Shown: positions 38,922-49,051, counted from the first letter of the stretch. The stretch: DNA of 64,000 bases from Planococcus liqunii (GCF_030413595.1 NZ_CP129238.1:1240001-1304000); one strand, 5' to 3'. Made by a program: numbers and translations. Notes: a model not told the origin generated them from the sequence alone.

Positions 38922-38959
38922 AAAGACGTCTGTGGAGACAACTCCACAGACGTCTTTTT
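38922..38959 (+). terminator. Terminator of yuiA
   Basis: A perfect 16-bp stem AAAGACGTCTGTGGAG / CTCCACAGACGTCTTT with a four-base loop and T run. Confidence 0.93.
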
Positions 38960-38984
38960 ATTGTGCCCAAGGAATTTCTGGCGA

Positions 38985-39500
38985 AGCTGAACAGGCGCTT
39001 CCGCTTTTCTTGTCCAGCTCTGTCGGCCAGCCCTTCGAGGTCGCTTCGGTTTTGCCTCGAATGGCAAAGAGCGCCATTCATGCCAAACCCTCCAGCGCTT
39101 GTCGGGGCTAGAAGGCCGGCTGCGCTTTTCTTAGTGTCCAGCTCCGGCGGCCAGCCCCTCGAGGTCGCTTCGGTTTTGCCTCGAATGGCAAAGAGCGCCA
39201 TTCATGCCAAACCCTCCAGCGCTTGTCGGGGCTAGAAGGCCGCCTGCGCTTTTCTTGTCTAGCTCAGTGCCTAGCTCCTCGGGTCGTAAGCCACTCTGTG
39301 TCTAGTCTCCAGTGCTTAGCTCTTCGGGACATAAGCTAGCCCAGCTGTGTGGCAAAGAGCGCCACTTCGCTGGTCTTTCTTATGCCCGTCAGAGCTGGAC
39401 AAGCACTTCCACTTTTCGTTGCTGTGCGGCAAAAAGCGCCGCTTCGCCAGATTGTCTTACGCCTGTCGGAGCTGAACAGACACTTCCGCTTTTCTTTTCC
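38985..39500 (-). repeat. Array of about 122-bp structured intergenic repeats (reverse orientation)
   Basis: Two near-identical units (39002-39122 and 39123-39246) share an uninterrupted 84-bp identity (39035-39118 and 39159-39242); two diverged units follow to 39500, and a partial one precedes at 38985. Unit heads read GAAAAGCGGAAGCGCC on the minus strand. Each unit has a central hairpin AATGG...GCCATT or similar. Reading frames through it are by-products, not proteins. It fills most of the 679-bp yuiA-yuiB gap. Confidence 0.85.
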
Positions 39501-39593
39501 ATATTTGACAAAGCGATGAACTCTGGTTCGTGTCGTTGAAAGCCTTCAACATTTCGGGTAAACTGATGAAAGGAATATCGGAGGTTAGAATTC

Positions 39594-39923
39594 ATGAGTA
39601 CATCATTTAGTATTGTTCAGTTAATTATTTCGGTTCTTTTATTTTTTGTAATGTTTTTCGGCATCGGCTTTTTGTTGAATATGCTTTTGCGCATGACGTG
39701 GCTGATGGCGATCGTTTATCCGATTGTGGTGCTGCTGATCATTGACGATGTCAGCTTTTTCGATTACTTCACCAACCCGGGTGAATCTTTCTCAATGCTG
39801 GGAGATACGCTGACTTCATTGACAGGCAGTGATATAGCTGTGCTATTGGCAGGTTTTGCTGGAGCGGTAACATCCGGTTTTGTTATGAAGATTCTTCGCA
39901 AGATGGGCTATCAAATGTTTTAA
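39594..39923 (+). CDS. yuiB: Membrane protein YuiB
   Basis: A 109-aa protein with about three hydrophobic helices: IISVLLFFVMFFGIGFLLNM, then WLMAIVYPIVVLLII, and a C-terminal VLLAGFAGAVTSGFVM. It matches the YuiB family; the role is unknown. The ATG follows ATCGGAGG. A terminator follows, so it is monocistronic. Confidence 0.85.
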   Translation: MSTSFSIVQLIISVLLFFVMFFGIGFLLNMLLRMTWLMAIVYPIVVLLIIDDVSFFDYFTNPGESFSMLGDTLTSLTGSDIAVLLAGFAGAVTSGFVMKILRKMGYQMF

Positions 39924-39935
39924 CGGGTTATGTAG

Positions 39936-39972
39936 AAAACGCCAGGCCGGCAAATCGGTCTGGCGTTTTTTT
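39936..39972 (+). terminator. Terminator of yuiB
   Basis: AAAACGCCAGGCCG / CGGTCTGGCGTTTT (one G-U pair) with T run. Confidence 0.9.
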
Positions 39973-40026
39973 ATATTTTGCCTTCACTGTCAGCCCAAGG
40001 CAAATAAAAACATTCTTTTGATTGTT

Positions 40027-40046
40027 TCGAGTAACGAACTACTCGA
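40027..40046 (+). promoter_or_regulatory. Inverted repeat upstream of pepA
   Basis: TCGAGTA-ACGAAC-TACTCGA is a perfect 7-bp palindrome 55 bases before the pepA start. It may be an operator or an mRNA hairpin; the binding factor is unknown. Confidence 0.35.
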
Positions 40047-40100
40047 GAAAGAGCAGACATGATAAACTGAAAAGGAAAGCAAAAAAAGAGGGGGATTTTC

Positions 40101-41594
40101 ATGGAACTCAAAGTACAGCAAGATGCATTAAATCTTGAAGCGGAAATTTTGGTCGTCGGCCTTAGCCGCCATCCCGAGAATACTAAGGGCTGGAGCGAGT
40201 TTTCCGAGCGCTTTAACGGCAAGCTGGAAGAATGGGCAAAACAAGATCTGTCGTTTGACTTGAACGCATCCACTACATACCCGACTTTATCCGGTTCAAT
40301 TCCGCGGGTATTGTTTATCGGCTTGAATGACCGAAAAAAACTTACGGAAGACGATGTCCGGACAGCTTTCGGGCAAGTCGGCAAAGAGTTGTTGAAGAAG
40401 AAAATCAAGCATGCGGCCGTGTATTTGGATTCGTTCCAAAACGACAGCATCAGTGCTGAAGACGCTGCTTACTTAGCTACTGAAGGCATTGGCATGGGAA
40501 CATACCGTTTTGATGATTACAAAACATCTTCAAATGAAGCGGATGTTCAGTTAGAGTTGTTGGCCTTGCTGACACAGGAAGATGCAGACGAAGTGCAGGC
40601 ATCGGCGTTTATTGGCCAAGTGTTCGGGCAATCGGTTAATGAAGCTCGGACGCTTGTCAACATGCCGGGAAATCTCTTGACTGCGACAGCACTTGCTGAT
40701 TACGCACAGGAACTTGGAGAAACGTATGGTTTTGAAACCGACATTCTGGGCAAAGCGGAACTTGAAGAACTGGGAATGGGTGCCATTCTTGCAGTAAACC
40801 AAGGGTCTGTTGAAGAGCCGCGCCTGATTGTGTTGAAATACAAAGCGACAGACAGCTTTGATAATCCGCTGGCTCTTGTTGGAAAAGGGATCACGTTCGA
40901 TACAGGCGGCTATTCCTTGAAACCGAAAGACGGCATTGTCGGCATGAAAGGCGACATGGGCGGAGCGGCAGCGGTACTCGGCGCCATGAAAGTCATCGGG
41001 GAATTGAAGCCGGAGAAAAACGTCGTGGCGGTTATTGCCTCTACGGATAACATGGTATCCGGCAATGCCTTCAAGCCGGATGATGTCATCACGTCCCTGA
41101 GCGGCAAAACAATTGAAATCCTGAACACAGACGCGGAAGGCCGTTTGGTGCTGGCTGATTCGGTGACGTATGCGAAACAAATGGGCGCAACACATATCAT
41201 TGATGTGGCGACATTGACCGGCGGCGTAATTGTGGCACTTGGCAATGACAAAACAGGTGCGTTGACAAACGATGAAGCCTTTTTTGAGACCTTCATGGAA
41301 GCGGCGCTTGAAACAGGCGAATTTGTCTGGAGACTGCCGCTGACTGAACGCGACAAGAAACGCATCCGCAAAAGCGATGTTGCTGACTTGAACAATTCGC
41401 CGGGCCGTGACGGCCATATGATTTTCGGCGGCGGGTTTGTCGGCGAGTTTGCTGAAAACACACCTTGGATCCATTTGGATATCGCAGGGACTTCACATGC
41501 AGCATCTCCGCATGATTTAGGGCCGCAAGGCGGAACGGGCGCAATGGTCCGCACACTGGCCATGATGGTTGAAAAAATGGCAGAAGAACAATAA
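40101..41594 (+). CDS. pepA: Leucyl aminopeptidase, M17 family
   Basis: A 497-aa cytosolic aminopeptidase with the M17 signature NTDAEGRLVLADSV, the metal/catalytic Lys region GKGITFDTGGYSLKP, and the bicarbonate-site Arg within EGR. The N-terminal macro-like domain covers about residues 1-165. It trims N-terminal residues from peptides as a hexamer with two metals. The ATG follows AGAGGGGG. It corresponds to yuiE in B. subtilis by neighbourhood. Confidence 0.95.
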   Translation: MELKVQQDALNLEAEILVVGLSRHPENTKGWSEFSERFNGKLEEWAKQDLSFDLNASTTYPTLSGSIPRVLFIGLNDRKKLTEDDVRTAFGQVGKELLKKKIKHAAVYLDSFQNDSISAEDAAYLATEGIGMGTYRFDDYKTSSNEADVQLELLALLTQEDADEVQASAFIGQVFGQSVNEARTLVNMPGNLLTATALADYAQELGETYGFETDILGKAELEELGMGAILAVNQGSVEEPRLIVLKYKATDSFDNPLALVGKGITFDTGGYSLKPKDGIVGMKGDMGGAAAVLGAMKVIGELKPEKNVVAVIASTDNMVSGNAFKPDDVITSLSGKTIEILNTDAEGRLVLADSVTYAKQMGATHIIDVATLTGGVIVALGNDKTGALTNDEAFFETFMEAALETGEFVWRLPLTERDKKRIRKSDVADLNNSPGRDGHMIFGGGFVGEFAENTPWIHLDIAGTSHAASPHDLGPQGGTGAMVRTLAMMVEKMAEEQ

Positions 41595-41600
41595 AACATA

Positions 41601-41650
41601 AAAATGAGCCAGGCAGCAGTTTTCTGCTTCCTGGCTCATTTTATTTTTGT
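41601..41650. terminator. Bidirectional terminator between pepA and mrpG
   Basis: A 19-bp stem AAAATGAGCCAGGCAGCAG / CTGCTTCCTGGCTCATTTT with T on both strands; one arm contains part of the mrpG stop codon. Confidence 0.88.
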
Positions 41651-42006
41651 TCGCCTTTTTCCTTTTCTATTGCTATTTTCATATCATCGCGTACCGTTTC
41701 TTCGGCAAGGGGGATGCCCGACATATAAGACGCGCGTCCAATCAAATGCCCTGCGACGGGAGAAGTGATGAACAAGAAAGCGATGGCAATCACCAGCTGC
41801 GGGTTAAAATGGTCTTCCAGCAGCCAGAAGTGGATAAATGTACCGCCAAGGATACACATTACACCCAGTGTAGAGCTTTTAGAAGCTGCGTGCGTCCGAG
41901 TGTAGACATCTGGCAGCCGCAAAAGTCCAAGGGCTGTAACCACACTCAAAATGACCCCTACGCTGATTAGAATGATGATGAGGATGTTAACGATTGTTGT
42001 TTCGAT
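41641..42006 (-). CDS. mrpG: Mrp antiporter subunit G
   Basis: About 121 aa with three helices and LRLPDVYTRTHAASKSSTLG, typical of MnhG/PhaG. It is the last subunit of the seven-gene Na+/H+ antiporter. The start is problematic: the GAGAGGAG site is correctly spaced only to an ATC codon at 42006. In-frame TTG codons lie at 42027 and 42039 upstream of that site. The start given is therefore tentative; the coding frame itself is sure. It overlaps the end of mrpF. Confidence 0.85.
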   Translation of the reverse strand: METTIVNILIIILISVGVILSVVTALGLLRLPDVYTRTHAASKSSTLGVMCILGGTFIHFWLLEDHFNPQLVIAIAFLFITSPVAGHLIGRASYMSGIPLAEETVRDDMKIAIEKEKGEQK

Positions 42007-42268
42007 CGAAAATCTCTCCTCTCTCAATGAATTTCGCAAATGCCGTAGTCCCGATAAACGACAGGATGCTTAAGAGCAAAATGATTTCCAGGAAAAACTC
42101 GGTTCCGATGATAAGCGACAGCAATGCCACAATGGATACGAGTGCCACACCTAAAGCATCAAGCGCCACTACACGGTCAGCAACCGTCGGCCCTTTGACA
42201 AGGCGGAACAAAAGAGCAGCAAAAGCACAGCTTACAATCATAAGGGCAACCCAGTAAAATGTCATCAT
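41987..42268 (-). CDS. mrpF: Mrp antiporter subunit F
   Basis: A 93-aa membrane protein with three helices and the GPTVADRVVALDALGV motif of MnhF/PhaF. Its start overlaps the mrpE stop and its end overlaps the start of mrpG, typical for the tightly packed operon. It is essential for the complex in characterised Mrp systems. Confidence 0.93.
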   Translation of the reverse strand: MMTFYWVALMIVSCAFAALLFRLVKGPTVADRVVALDALGVALVSIVALLSLIIGTEFFLEIILLLSILSFIGTTAFAKFIERGEIFDRNNNR

Positions 42269-42750
42269 GGGCGGCTCACCTCCAGAATTGCACGCTCAAA
42301 TGTGTTTTTGATGGAAGACACCGCGTCTTCAATATCTTCGAAATCGATGGCGTGAATGTACAGGCGCTTTTGATCTTCCGATATTCCGATCACCAGTGTA
42401 CCTGGCGTTAAGGTGATCAATGCAGAAAGCAAAGTCACTTCCCAGTCGTGTTTCAATTCGGTTTCCAGCTCGAAAACAGCAGGGTGTATGTCCAACTTCG
42501 GCTGGATCACCAGTTTAAATACAGAGAAACTTGAAAGAACCAATTCTTTCAGGAACAGAAAGAACAGCGAAATGACTGCCCAAATCCGTGACGTGTAAAG
42601 CCGGTAAGAAAAGAAACGGCGCATCAGAATAATGAGCAGCAAGCCCACAATAAAGCCGACTGCAAAACCGGTTGGAGTAAACGCGTTGGTCATGAACATC
42701 CAAACTCCGGCTAAAAAGAAATTCAGTAAAATTTGCAAAGCCATCTTCAT
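42265..42750 (-). CDS. mrpE: Mrp antiporter subunit E
   Basis: A 161-aa MnhE/PhaE family protein with two to three N-terminal helices and a C-terminal cytoplasmic part; LKHDWEVTLLSALITLTPGTLVIG is the family hallmark. It starts one base after the mrpD stop and overlaps mrpF. Confidence 0.93.
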   Translation of the reverse strand: MKMALQILLNFFLAGVWMFMTNAFTPTGFAVGFIVGLLLIILMRRFFSYRLYTSRIWAVISLFFLFLKELVLSSFSVFKLVIQPKLDIHPAVFELETELKHDWEVTLLSALITLTPGTLVIGISEDQKRLYIHAIDFEDIEDAVSSIKNTFERAILEVSRP

Positions 42751-44232
42751 CTACTCCTTTAATACCGCATCTATATAGATGGATGGATTTAATAGAACCT
42801 CACCAGCCCCATTGATCAATGGCATGAACAATTCAGCGCCCACACCAATGAAAACCGTGATGGCGACCAACAGTACCGAAGGAATCAGCATTTGGCGGTA
42901 TGTTGATTTTTTTAAAGGCACCGTTTCAACCGGTTCTCCCCAGAATGCATAAACGAAAATGCGCATTGCGCTTAACAATACAAGCAAGCTTGTTGCCAAT
43001 ACCACAATGCTGCCCCAGAAATGCGGCCCCTCGAATCCACCTTGTACAATAAGCAATTTACCCGGGAATCCGCTAAGCGGCGGAATACCGGCTAAGCCGA
43101 ATGCAGTGATCAGATACACCCATCCGAGGAATGGATGGGTTTTCATCAATCCGCCCATTTGGCGCAAATTGGATGTCCCAAAAATGACAGCAACAATACC
43201 CACCAGGAAAAAGAGGGCCGCTTTGATCAACATATCGTGGACCAAGTAAAAGATTGCCCCGTCCACACCGGCTTCATTCAATTGCGATACGCCGAACAAA
43301 ATCACCCCTACAGCAATGATGATATTGTAAATGATAATTTTCTTAACATCAAAATAAGCAAGGGCCCCAATACAGCCGGCCAAGATCGTCAGGATGGCAA
43401 TGATGGCCAGCAGCTCATGCGTGAAATCTGTGTTCATTGTGAAAAACAAGGTGTATGTACGCATAATCGCATAAACCCCGACTTTGGTCAGCAAAGCACC
43501 GAAAAGCGCCAAGATGGGGGTAGGGGGAGCATGATAAGCTCCCGGCAGCCAAAAGTACAGCGGGAAAATAGCAGCCTTAAAGCCGAAAACCACCAGGAAC
43601 ATCACCGCAATTACCGTTAAGATTCCAGTCGCTTCAATCTGGGGAATTTTAACAGCTAAGTCGGCCATATTCAAAGTTCCGGTAACCGAGTATAAAAAGG
43701 CGACTGCTGACACAAACAATGCAGAAGAGATCACGTTGACCAACAAATATTTGATTGTTTCCCGCAGCTGCGGTTTTTCGCCGCCGTGGACAATCAGCAT
43801 ATAAGAAGACATCAACAGCACTTCAAAAAATACAAATAAGTTGAAAATATCACCGGTCGTGAATGCTCCGTTAACACCGGTCAACAGGAAAAGCACCGCA
43901 GGATAGTAAAACGATTGTTCACGTCCGGCCCCGATTGTCGGGAAGCTGTAAAAAATAATGAATAAGGTAATGATTGTTGCGCTAAGCACCAGCAAAGCGG
44001 AAAACAAATCAGATACCATCGTAATGCCGAAAGGTGCATCCCAGCTGCCTAATGTGACAGCCTGGATGCCATCTGTCTTCACTTTAGCTATTAAAAACAA
44101 AACTGCAACTAAAGCCAGTCCTGCCCCTATTGCAGCGAATGTTCGCTGCATACGGATATTTTTAGGGAAAAACAATAGAATCGCAGCAAATAGCAACGGA
44201 ATTAAGACAGGAAAGAGAAGTAAATTAATCAT
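42751..44232 (-). CDS. mrpD: Mrp antiporter subunit D
   Basis: A 493-aa protein of the proton-translocating complex I NuoM/NuoN family with about 14 helices. [14 protein letters not shown] contains the conserved TM5 Glu, and the Lys-bearing helix lies near [21 protein letters not shown]. With MrpA it forms the ion-transporting core. It overlaps mrpC by eight bases. Confidence 0.94.
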   Translation of the reverse strand: MINLLLFPVLIPLLFAAILLFFPKNIRMQRTFAAIGAGLALVAVLFLIAKVKTDGIQAVTLGSWDAPFGITMVSDLFSALLVLSATIITLFIIFYSFPTIGAGREQSFYYPAVLFLLTGVNGAFTTGDIFNLFVFFEVLLMSSYMLIVHGGEKPQLRETIKYLLVNVISSALFVSAVAFLYSVTGTLNMADLAVKIPQIEATGILTVIAVMFLVVFGFKAAIFPLYFWLPGAYHAPPTPILALFGALLTKVGVYAIMRTYTLFFTMNTDFTHELLAIIAILTILAGCIGALAYFDVKKIIIYNIIIAVGVILFGVSQLNEAGVDGAIFYLVHDMLIKAALFFLVGIVAVIFGTSNLRQMGGLMKTHPFLGWVYLITAFGLAGIPPLSGFPGKLLIVQGGFEGPHFWGSIVVLATSLLVLLSAMRIFVYAFWGEPVETVPLKKSTYRQMLIPSVLLVAITVFIGVGAELFMPLINGAGEVLLNPSIYIDAVLKE

Positions 44233-44572
44233 TGTCTTCAGTTCCTCTCATTAAATTCACGTTATCGGTGCCAAGCTCCTGATAAGAACGGTAAGCAAGC
44301 ACCAGGAAAAATGACGTCACCGCAAAAGAAATGACAATCGCCGTTAAAATCAGCGCTTGCGGAAGGGGATCGACATAATCTGAAATGCTTACGCCGTCCG
44401 CAACTACTGGAGGCGCAGTGCCGCCAAGGCCGCCCATTGTCAAAATCAACAAATGCGCGCCGTGGCTGAGCAAGCCGGTACCGATAATGATGCGGATCAA
44501 ACTTTTTGAAAGCATTAGGTAAACAGCTGCCATAAACAAGAAGCCGATGACAACCGACATGATAATTTCCAT
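44225..44572 (-). CDS. mrpC: Mrp antiporter subunit C
   Basis: A 115-aa NuoK-like protein with three helices; [24 protein letters not shown] is typical. Its start overlaps the mrpB end. An acidic tail follows the last helix. Confidence 0.94.
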   Translation of the reverse strand: MEIIMSVVIGFLFMAAVYLMLSKSLIRIIIGTGLLSHGAHLLILTMGGLGGTAPPVVADGVSISDYVDPLPQALILTAIVISFAVTSFFLVLAYRSYQELGTDNVNLMRGTEDND

Positions 44573-44994
44573 TATTCATCCTCTCCAATCGTTTGAATAA
44601 TGGTCATCGTAACGCCGACAACAACCAGATAAACACCTAGATCAAACAAAGCGGCAGAATGCAAAGATGTTTTGCCCCAAAGCGGCAAATCGAAATAATC
44701 GTAGGCATGTGTAAAGAATGGGACATTAAAGAAAATGGAAGCGCTCGCCGTTCCAAGGGCCAATAGCAGGCCGGTAGCGGTCATCATGACGTAATTGAAC
44801 GGGATGATTTTTTTCACCGTTTCTATGTCGTACGCCAGCATCAGCAAAACAATGGCACTGGCTGTCAGAAGGCCGCCGACAAATCCGCCGCCCGGCGTAT
44901 AATGCCCAGCGAAGAAAATATGGACAGCGAACATCAAAATGATAAAAGTCACCACTTTTGTAGCGGTTTGAAGCATCACATCATTTGTTCTCAT
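44572..44994 (-). CDS. mrpB: Mrp antiporter subunit B
   Basis: A 140-aa MnhB-domain protein with four helices and the motif [21 protein letters not shown]. It overlaps mrpA by 14 bases at its start. Confidence 0.94.
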   Translation of the reverse strand: MRTNDVMLQTATKVVTFIILMFAVHIFFAGHYTPGGGFVGGLLTASAIVLLMLAYDIETVKKIIPFNYVMMTATGLLLALGTASASIFFNVPFFTHAYDYFDLPLWGKTSLHSAALFDLGVYLVVVGVTMTIIQTIGEDE

Positions 44995-47395
44995 GTTGCC
45001 CCTCCTTTTTGTTTAAACGGAGTTTGATCATGGAAATGATGGCAATCCCGGCGATGCCAAGAACCGTAATTTCGAACAGCGTATCAAAACCGCGGTAATC
45101 CACCAGAATGACGTTGACGATATTTCCGCCGCCGGCTTCAGTGTAGACGGTTTCTTTATAATACTCCGAAATGGACGGCAGGATTTTTTGCGAATGGGAA
45201 GCCAAAGCGACAAGTGTCATGGTGATGCCGACTCCTAGAGCAATCGCGGCATTCCCAAGTTTAAAGCCCATCCGTTCTTCTTTTTTGCTCACTTTCGGCA
45301 AATGATAAAACGCCAGCAGGAACAAAGCGACCGAGATGGTTTCAATCACCAGTTGCGTCAAAGCCAAATCCGGCGCGCGGAAAATGACAAAGAACAAAGC
45401 AACGGAATAACCTACCGCACCGAGTGCGATAATAGCAGTTAATCTGGATTTCGCCGCCAAAATGGTGATGGTGCCGCCCACTAAGGCGACCAGGATGATG
45501 ATTTCATAAATGCCGATCGGAGCTGTGTTGCTCAGATCCAAAACAAAGGCATCGGTAATGACCAATGTGCTTAAAACAATCAGCACGAGGAAACCGAACA
45601 TATACACAAGGTAGGACCGGATGAAGCCGGTCATGTAAACAGCGGAAAAGCGGTTGGCTCCGCCATCGCTTAAATACATGAAGCTGTCGTATAAGCGGTT
45701 GAGCGAAACGCTGTCAGGGAATACTTCGTAAGCCTGCTTCCATTTGCGGAACGACCAGAACAGCAGAGCACCAATGGCAAAAATGCCAAGCGTCATAAAG
45801 AACTCGGTATTCGCACCGTGCCAAGCGGAAACATGGATATCAATTTCTTCCGGACTGCTGTACATAAATGGCTGGATTGCCAGCACTGCCGGTTTCACAA
45901 GCCAATCGCCAACCACGTTTGGAATAAAGAAAATGGCGATGACAGACACCGCTAAAATAGCAGGGGATACCAGCATCCCGATAGGTGCTTCGTGCGCATG
46001 TTTCGGCAATTCTTCCGGCTTGTGTTTGCCAGCAAAGGTGTGGAACACAAAATAAAAACTGTAAACGAACGTAAAAACGCTTCCAATCCATGCCAAGACA
46101 GGGAACAGGATTCCCCATACATCCATGGAGAACAAATCGAATTCTGCGATGGCAAGCATGGCCGTCAAGAACATTTCCTTGCTGAGGAAACCGCCGAAAA
46201 GCGGGATCCCAGCCATGGAGAACGAACCGATCATCGCAATCGTGAAGCTGATCGGCATAATGCTCATCAACCCGCCGAGTTTGCGGATATCGCGTGTACC
46301 GGTTTCATGATCGACAATTCCAGCAATCATGAACAGGCTGCCTTTAAATACCGCATGGTTGACCAGGTGGAAAATTGCTGCAAAAGCCGCATACTTAAAT
46401 ACCGTACCGGCGGCATCTTCAACATGGAAGCCGAGTGCAGAAGCACCGAGCAAACTCATGATCAATCCAAGCTGGGATACTGTTGAAAAAGCGAGGATTC
46501 CCTTGAGGTCTTTTTGCTTTAGTGCAAAAAACGATCCCCAGAACATGGTGAACAACCCGATTCCGGTCACCAGCCACACCCAAGTGCCGGAAGCGGCAAA
46601 AATTGGTGTGAATCTCGCGACCAGATAAAGGCCGGCTTTCACCATAGTGGCTGAATGCAGGTAAGCGCTGACAGGTGTCGGCGCTTCCATTGCATCCGGA
46701 AGCCAGATGTAGAATGGGAATTGCGCGGATTTCGTAAACGCACCAAGCAGGATCAATACCAAAGCCCAAGTAAAGAACTCATGGCCAAGCAGCTCCGGAG
46801 CCTGGGAAATCAGTTCGCGGATGGAGTACGTGTTGCCCATAATGCTGAGAAGCACAAAACCTCCGAGCATCATCAACCCGCCGAACACGGTAATCATCAT
46901 CGATTTCAAAGCACCAAACCGCGAGCGGTCACGGGTATACCAGTAACCGATTAATAGAAACGAAGAAATCGAGGTCAGTTCCCAGAAAAGGTACAGCGTA
47001 ATCAGATGGTCAGACTGGACGATGCCCAGCATGGCAGTCATGAACATCAATAGATAAACGTAAAAATTATGTAATTGCTCGCGTTTTTTATCCAGGTAAA
47101 AAACTGAATACAAGACGACCAGAGATCCGATGCCCGTAATAAGCAACGAAAACAAAAGGCTCAATCCATCCAGGTAGGCTATGAATGAGAGGTCGAGTGA
47201 GGGAATCCATTGAAATTCTGAAACCCGTGTGCCGCCGTCCATTGTAGTCGGAAGCTGGGTAGCGTAATAAATGAATAAAATCACCGGAACAACCAAAACA
47301 AACCAGCCGGTATGAATCTGGCCGATTTTTTTAAACAACAGCGGGATGAACAGTGCTGCTATTATAGGTAAGAAAATCAAAAACACAAGTGACAA
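44981..47395 (-). CDS. mrpA: Mrp antiporter subunit A
   Basis: An 804-aa subunit combining a NuoL-like N-terminal domain (WELTSISSFLLIGYWY and WLPDAMEAPTPVSAYLHSATM) with a C-terminal extension containing MnhB/NuoJ-like helices (from about residue 640). It is the first gene of mrpABCDEFG. The complex exchanges cytoplasmic Na+ for external H+ and supports salt and alkali tolerance. A TATAAT -10 element (minus strand, 47440-47445) lies about 45 bases upstream, with a weak -35. Confidence 0.95.
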   Translation of the reverse strand: MSLVFLIFLPIIAALFIPLLFKKIGQIHTGWFVLVVPVILFIYYATQLPTTMDGGTRVSEFQWIPSLDLSFIAYLDGLSLLFSLLITGIGSLVVLYSVFYLDKKREQLHNFYVYLLMFMTAMLGIVQSDHLITLYLFWELTSISSFLLIGYWYTRDRSRFGALKSMMITVFGGLMMLGGFVLLSIMGNTYSIRELISQAPELLGHEFFTWALVLILLGAFTKSAQFPFYIWLPDAMEAPTPVSAYLHSATMVKAGLYLVARFTPIFAASGTWVWLVTGIGLFTMFWGSFFALKQKDLKGILAFSTVSQLGLIMSLLGASALGFHVEDAAGTVFKYAAFAAIFHLVNHAVFKGSLFMIAGIVDHETGTRDIRKLGGLMSIMPISFTIAMIGSFSMAGIPLFGGFLSKEMFLTAMLAIAEFDLFSMDVWGILFPVLAWIGSVFTFVYSFYFVFHTFAGKHKPEELPKHAHEAPIGMLVSPAILAVSVIAIFFIPNVVGDWLVKPAVLAIQPFMYSSPEEIDIHVSAWHGANTEFFMTLGIFAIGALLFWSFRKWKQAYEVFPDSVSLNRLYDSFMYLSDGGANRFSAVYMTGFIRSYLVYMFGFLVLIVLSTLVITDAFVLDLSNTAPIGIYEIIILVALVGGTITILAAKSRLTAIIALGAVGYSVALFFVIFRAPDLALTQLVIETISVALFLLAFYHLPKVSKKEERMGFKLGNAAIALGVGITMTLVALASHSQKILPSISEYYKETVYTEAGGGNIVNVILVDYRGFDTLFEITVLGIAGIAIISMIKLRLNKKEGQHENK

Positions 47396-47570
47396 ATGAA
47401 TCCTCCTTTCAATCGAATACGTGATGACTTTCTAGAGAAATTATAACGTACCTGAACATAATTTGCACCGATAGATACGGACGTCCATCTTTCTGTAGCA
47501 GTTTTTTCAGTTCTTTTAAGATAGGTAGAAACTCAATTAAGTTAATTTTGTGAATTTAAAAGACATAATA

Positions 47571-47605
47571 AAAAAAGCCGATTTTCTGATGAAAATCGGC
47601 TTTTT
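47571..47605. terminator. Terminator of the reverse-strand MFS gene
   Basis: AAAAAAGCCGATTTTC-TGAT-GAAAATCGGCTTTTT with T runs in both directions; placed for the gene ending at 47634. Confidence 0.88.
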
Positions 47606-47633
47606 CTTTGTGCAGCCTCCAGCGCTTTTCTTA

Positions 47634-48863
47634 TTACATCGATTTCAATTCCTGTTCCAGCAGTACGTCTTCGAAATCCTGCTCCGGTTTGGAGGTGGTG
47701 TATTTCAAAAAGACAAAGGAGACCAGGAAAAGCGTGCCAGTGACGATAAATACGGATGGAATGCCGATAAATCCACTGACAATCCCTCCGAACATTGGAC
47801 CGATGATATTGCCTAGGAAGCGGAAGCTTGTGTTATAGCCCATAATTTCCCCTTGGATTTCAATCGGCGCTTCTCTGCGCATTAAAGCGGTCGTCGTTGG
47901 AATCATACCGCCGACAGCAATCCCGAACAGCAGGCGAAGGATCATCAATTGCCAAAGCTCAGTCACAAACGCTTGCGGGACGATAAAGACAAAGGCGAGA
48001 ATCAGCAAAAACGTCAGCACTTTCTCGTAGCCGATCTGGTCGCCTAGCCGTCCCCAGCGGCGGGCAAACAACAGATTCCCGACACCGGTCGCACTAAACG
48101 TAATCCCGGCGAGCAGCGCAACTTGTGAGCCGTCGGTCAAATGAGCGACATATAGCGACAAAAGCGGCTGTATGGAAAAGTTGCCGATTTGGATCAGCGA
48201 CGTGATGATCATGACATTAAACAGCAGCCGGTGATTGAGTATCCCTTGAATGATTGTTTTTCGCGCGTAGACATGCGCATCTTTTTTCTTCACCCGTTTG
48301 ATTTCTTTCAAACCGAAAGCGACGAGAAGAGCCGCAATCCCGATAACGCCGGACGTAATGACGAACGTATAGATAAAGCCGAAAGCATCCGCCATCAACC
48401 CGCCAATCACCGGACCGAACAAAGTGCCCGATACACTCCCCATCTGCAGTGTGCCAAGCGTCTTGCCCGCTTCTTCTCTGCGGGTTTGCGAGCTGACGAA
48501 TGCAAGGGAAGTAGGGATAAAGCCGGTAACAACACCCATGAACAGCCGGATTAAAAATAATTCATGAACAGAATCGGCGGTGCCCATCAAAAATATACTA
48601 ATAGCAATCCCGAACCCGTTGATGATCAGGATCGGCTTATAGCCGTATTTATCTGCAATCCTTCCCCAGATTGGCGACATGAACAAAGCCGCGACAAACG
48701 TCACGCCGAATACCAGCCCAGCCCACCGTTGGACATATGCTTCTGAATAATTGCCAAGCGTTTCAATATAAAGCGATAAAAAAGGCATAATCATGGTGGT
48801 GCTTCCTGCTACGAGGAAGTTGGAAAATATAATGATAAAGAAATTCTTTTTTTGTGCATCCAT
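47634..48863 (-). CDS. MFS efflux transporter, drug:H+ antiporter type
   Basis: A 409-aa 12-helix MFS protein. MSPIWGRIADKYGYKPILII is the loop 2-3 motif of the family (GxLaDkxGrkxxl), and GPVIGGLMADAFG in TM5 is the motif C of drug:H+ exporters. The substrate is unknown. The ATG at 48863 follows AAGGGG; the longer frame beginning at 48920 has no ribosome site. It lies downstream of mrp on the same strand but has its own terminator. Confidence 0.88.
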   Translation of the reverse strand: MDAQKKNFFIIIFSNFLVAGSTTMIMPFLSLYIETLGNYSEAYVQRWAGLVFGVTFVAALFMSPIWGRIADKYGYKPILIINGFGIAISIFLMGTADSVHELFLIRLFMGVVTGFIPTSLAFVSSQTRREEAGKTLGTLQMGSVSGTLFGPVIGGLMADAFGFIYTFVITSGVIGIAALLVAFGLKEIKRVKKKDAHVYARKTIIQGILNHRLLFNVMIITSLIQIGNFSIQPLLSLYVAHLTDGSQVALLAGITFSATGVGNLLFARRWGRLGDQIGYEKVLTFLLILAFVFIVPQAFVTELWQLMILRLLFGIAVGGMIPTTTALMRREAPIEIQGEIMGYNTSFRFLGNIIGPMFGGIVSGFIGIPSVFIVTGTLFLVSFVFLKYTTSKPEQDFEDVLLEQELKSM

Positions 48864-49051
48864 TCGGAACCCCTTCTTTCTGAACCATGGATCTAGCTCT
48901 AGTATAATATATTTCGTCACACGAAAAAAGTAAGGTGAATTACAAGTGTTTTCAATAAATTCGGCTTTAATTTAAAGGGAGGGAGAAGCAAAATAGGATA
49001 CTGAACTGACTGGCCATATTCTTTATGCTAAAATGAAGCGGGGTGAAGACA

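Noticed and set aside
38985..39500. CRISPR array
   Set aside because: The units are 121-125 bp long, adjacent and without short direct repeats and unique spacers; no cas gene is near.
38824..39539. Open frames in the repeat region on both strands
   Set aside because: They run through duplicated non-coding repeats, repeat the same peptide, and have no ribosome sites.
40551..41474. 307-codon frame on the minus strand inside pepA
   Set aside because: A shadow frame of the M17 aminopeptidase, which has all its motifs on the plus strand.
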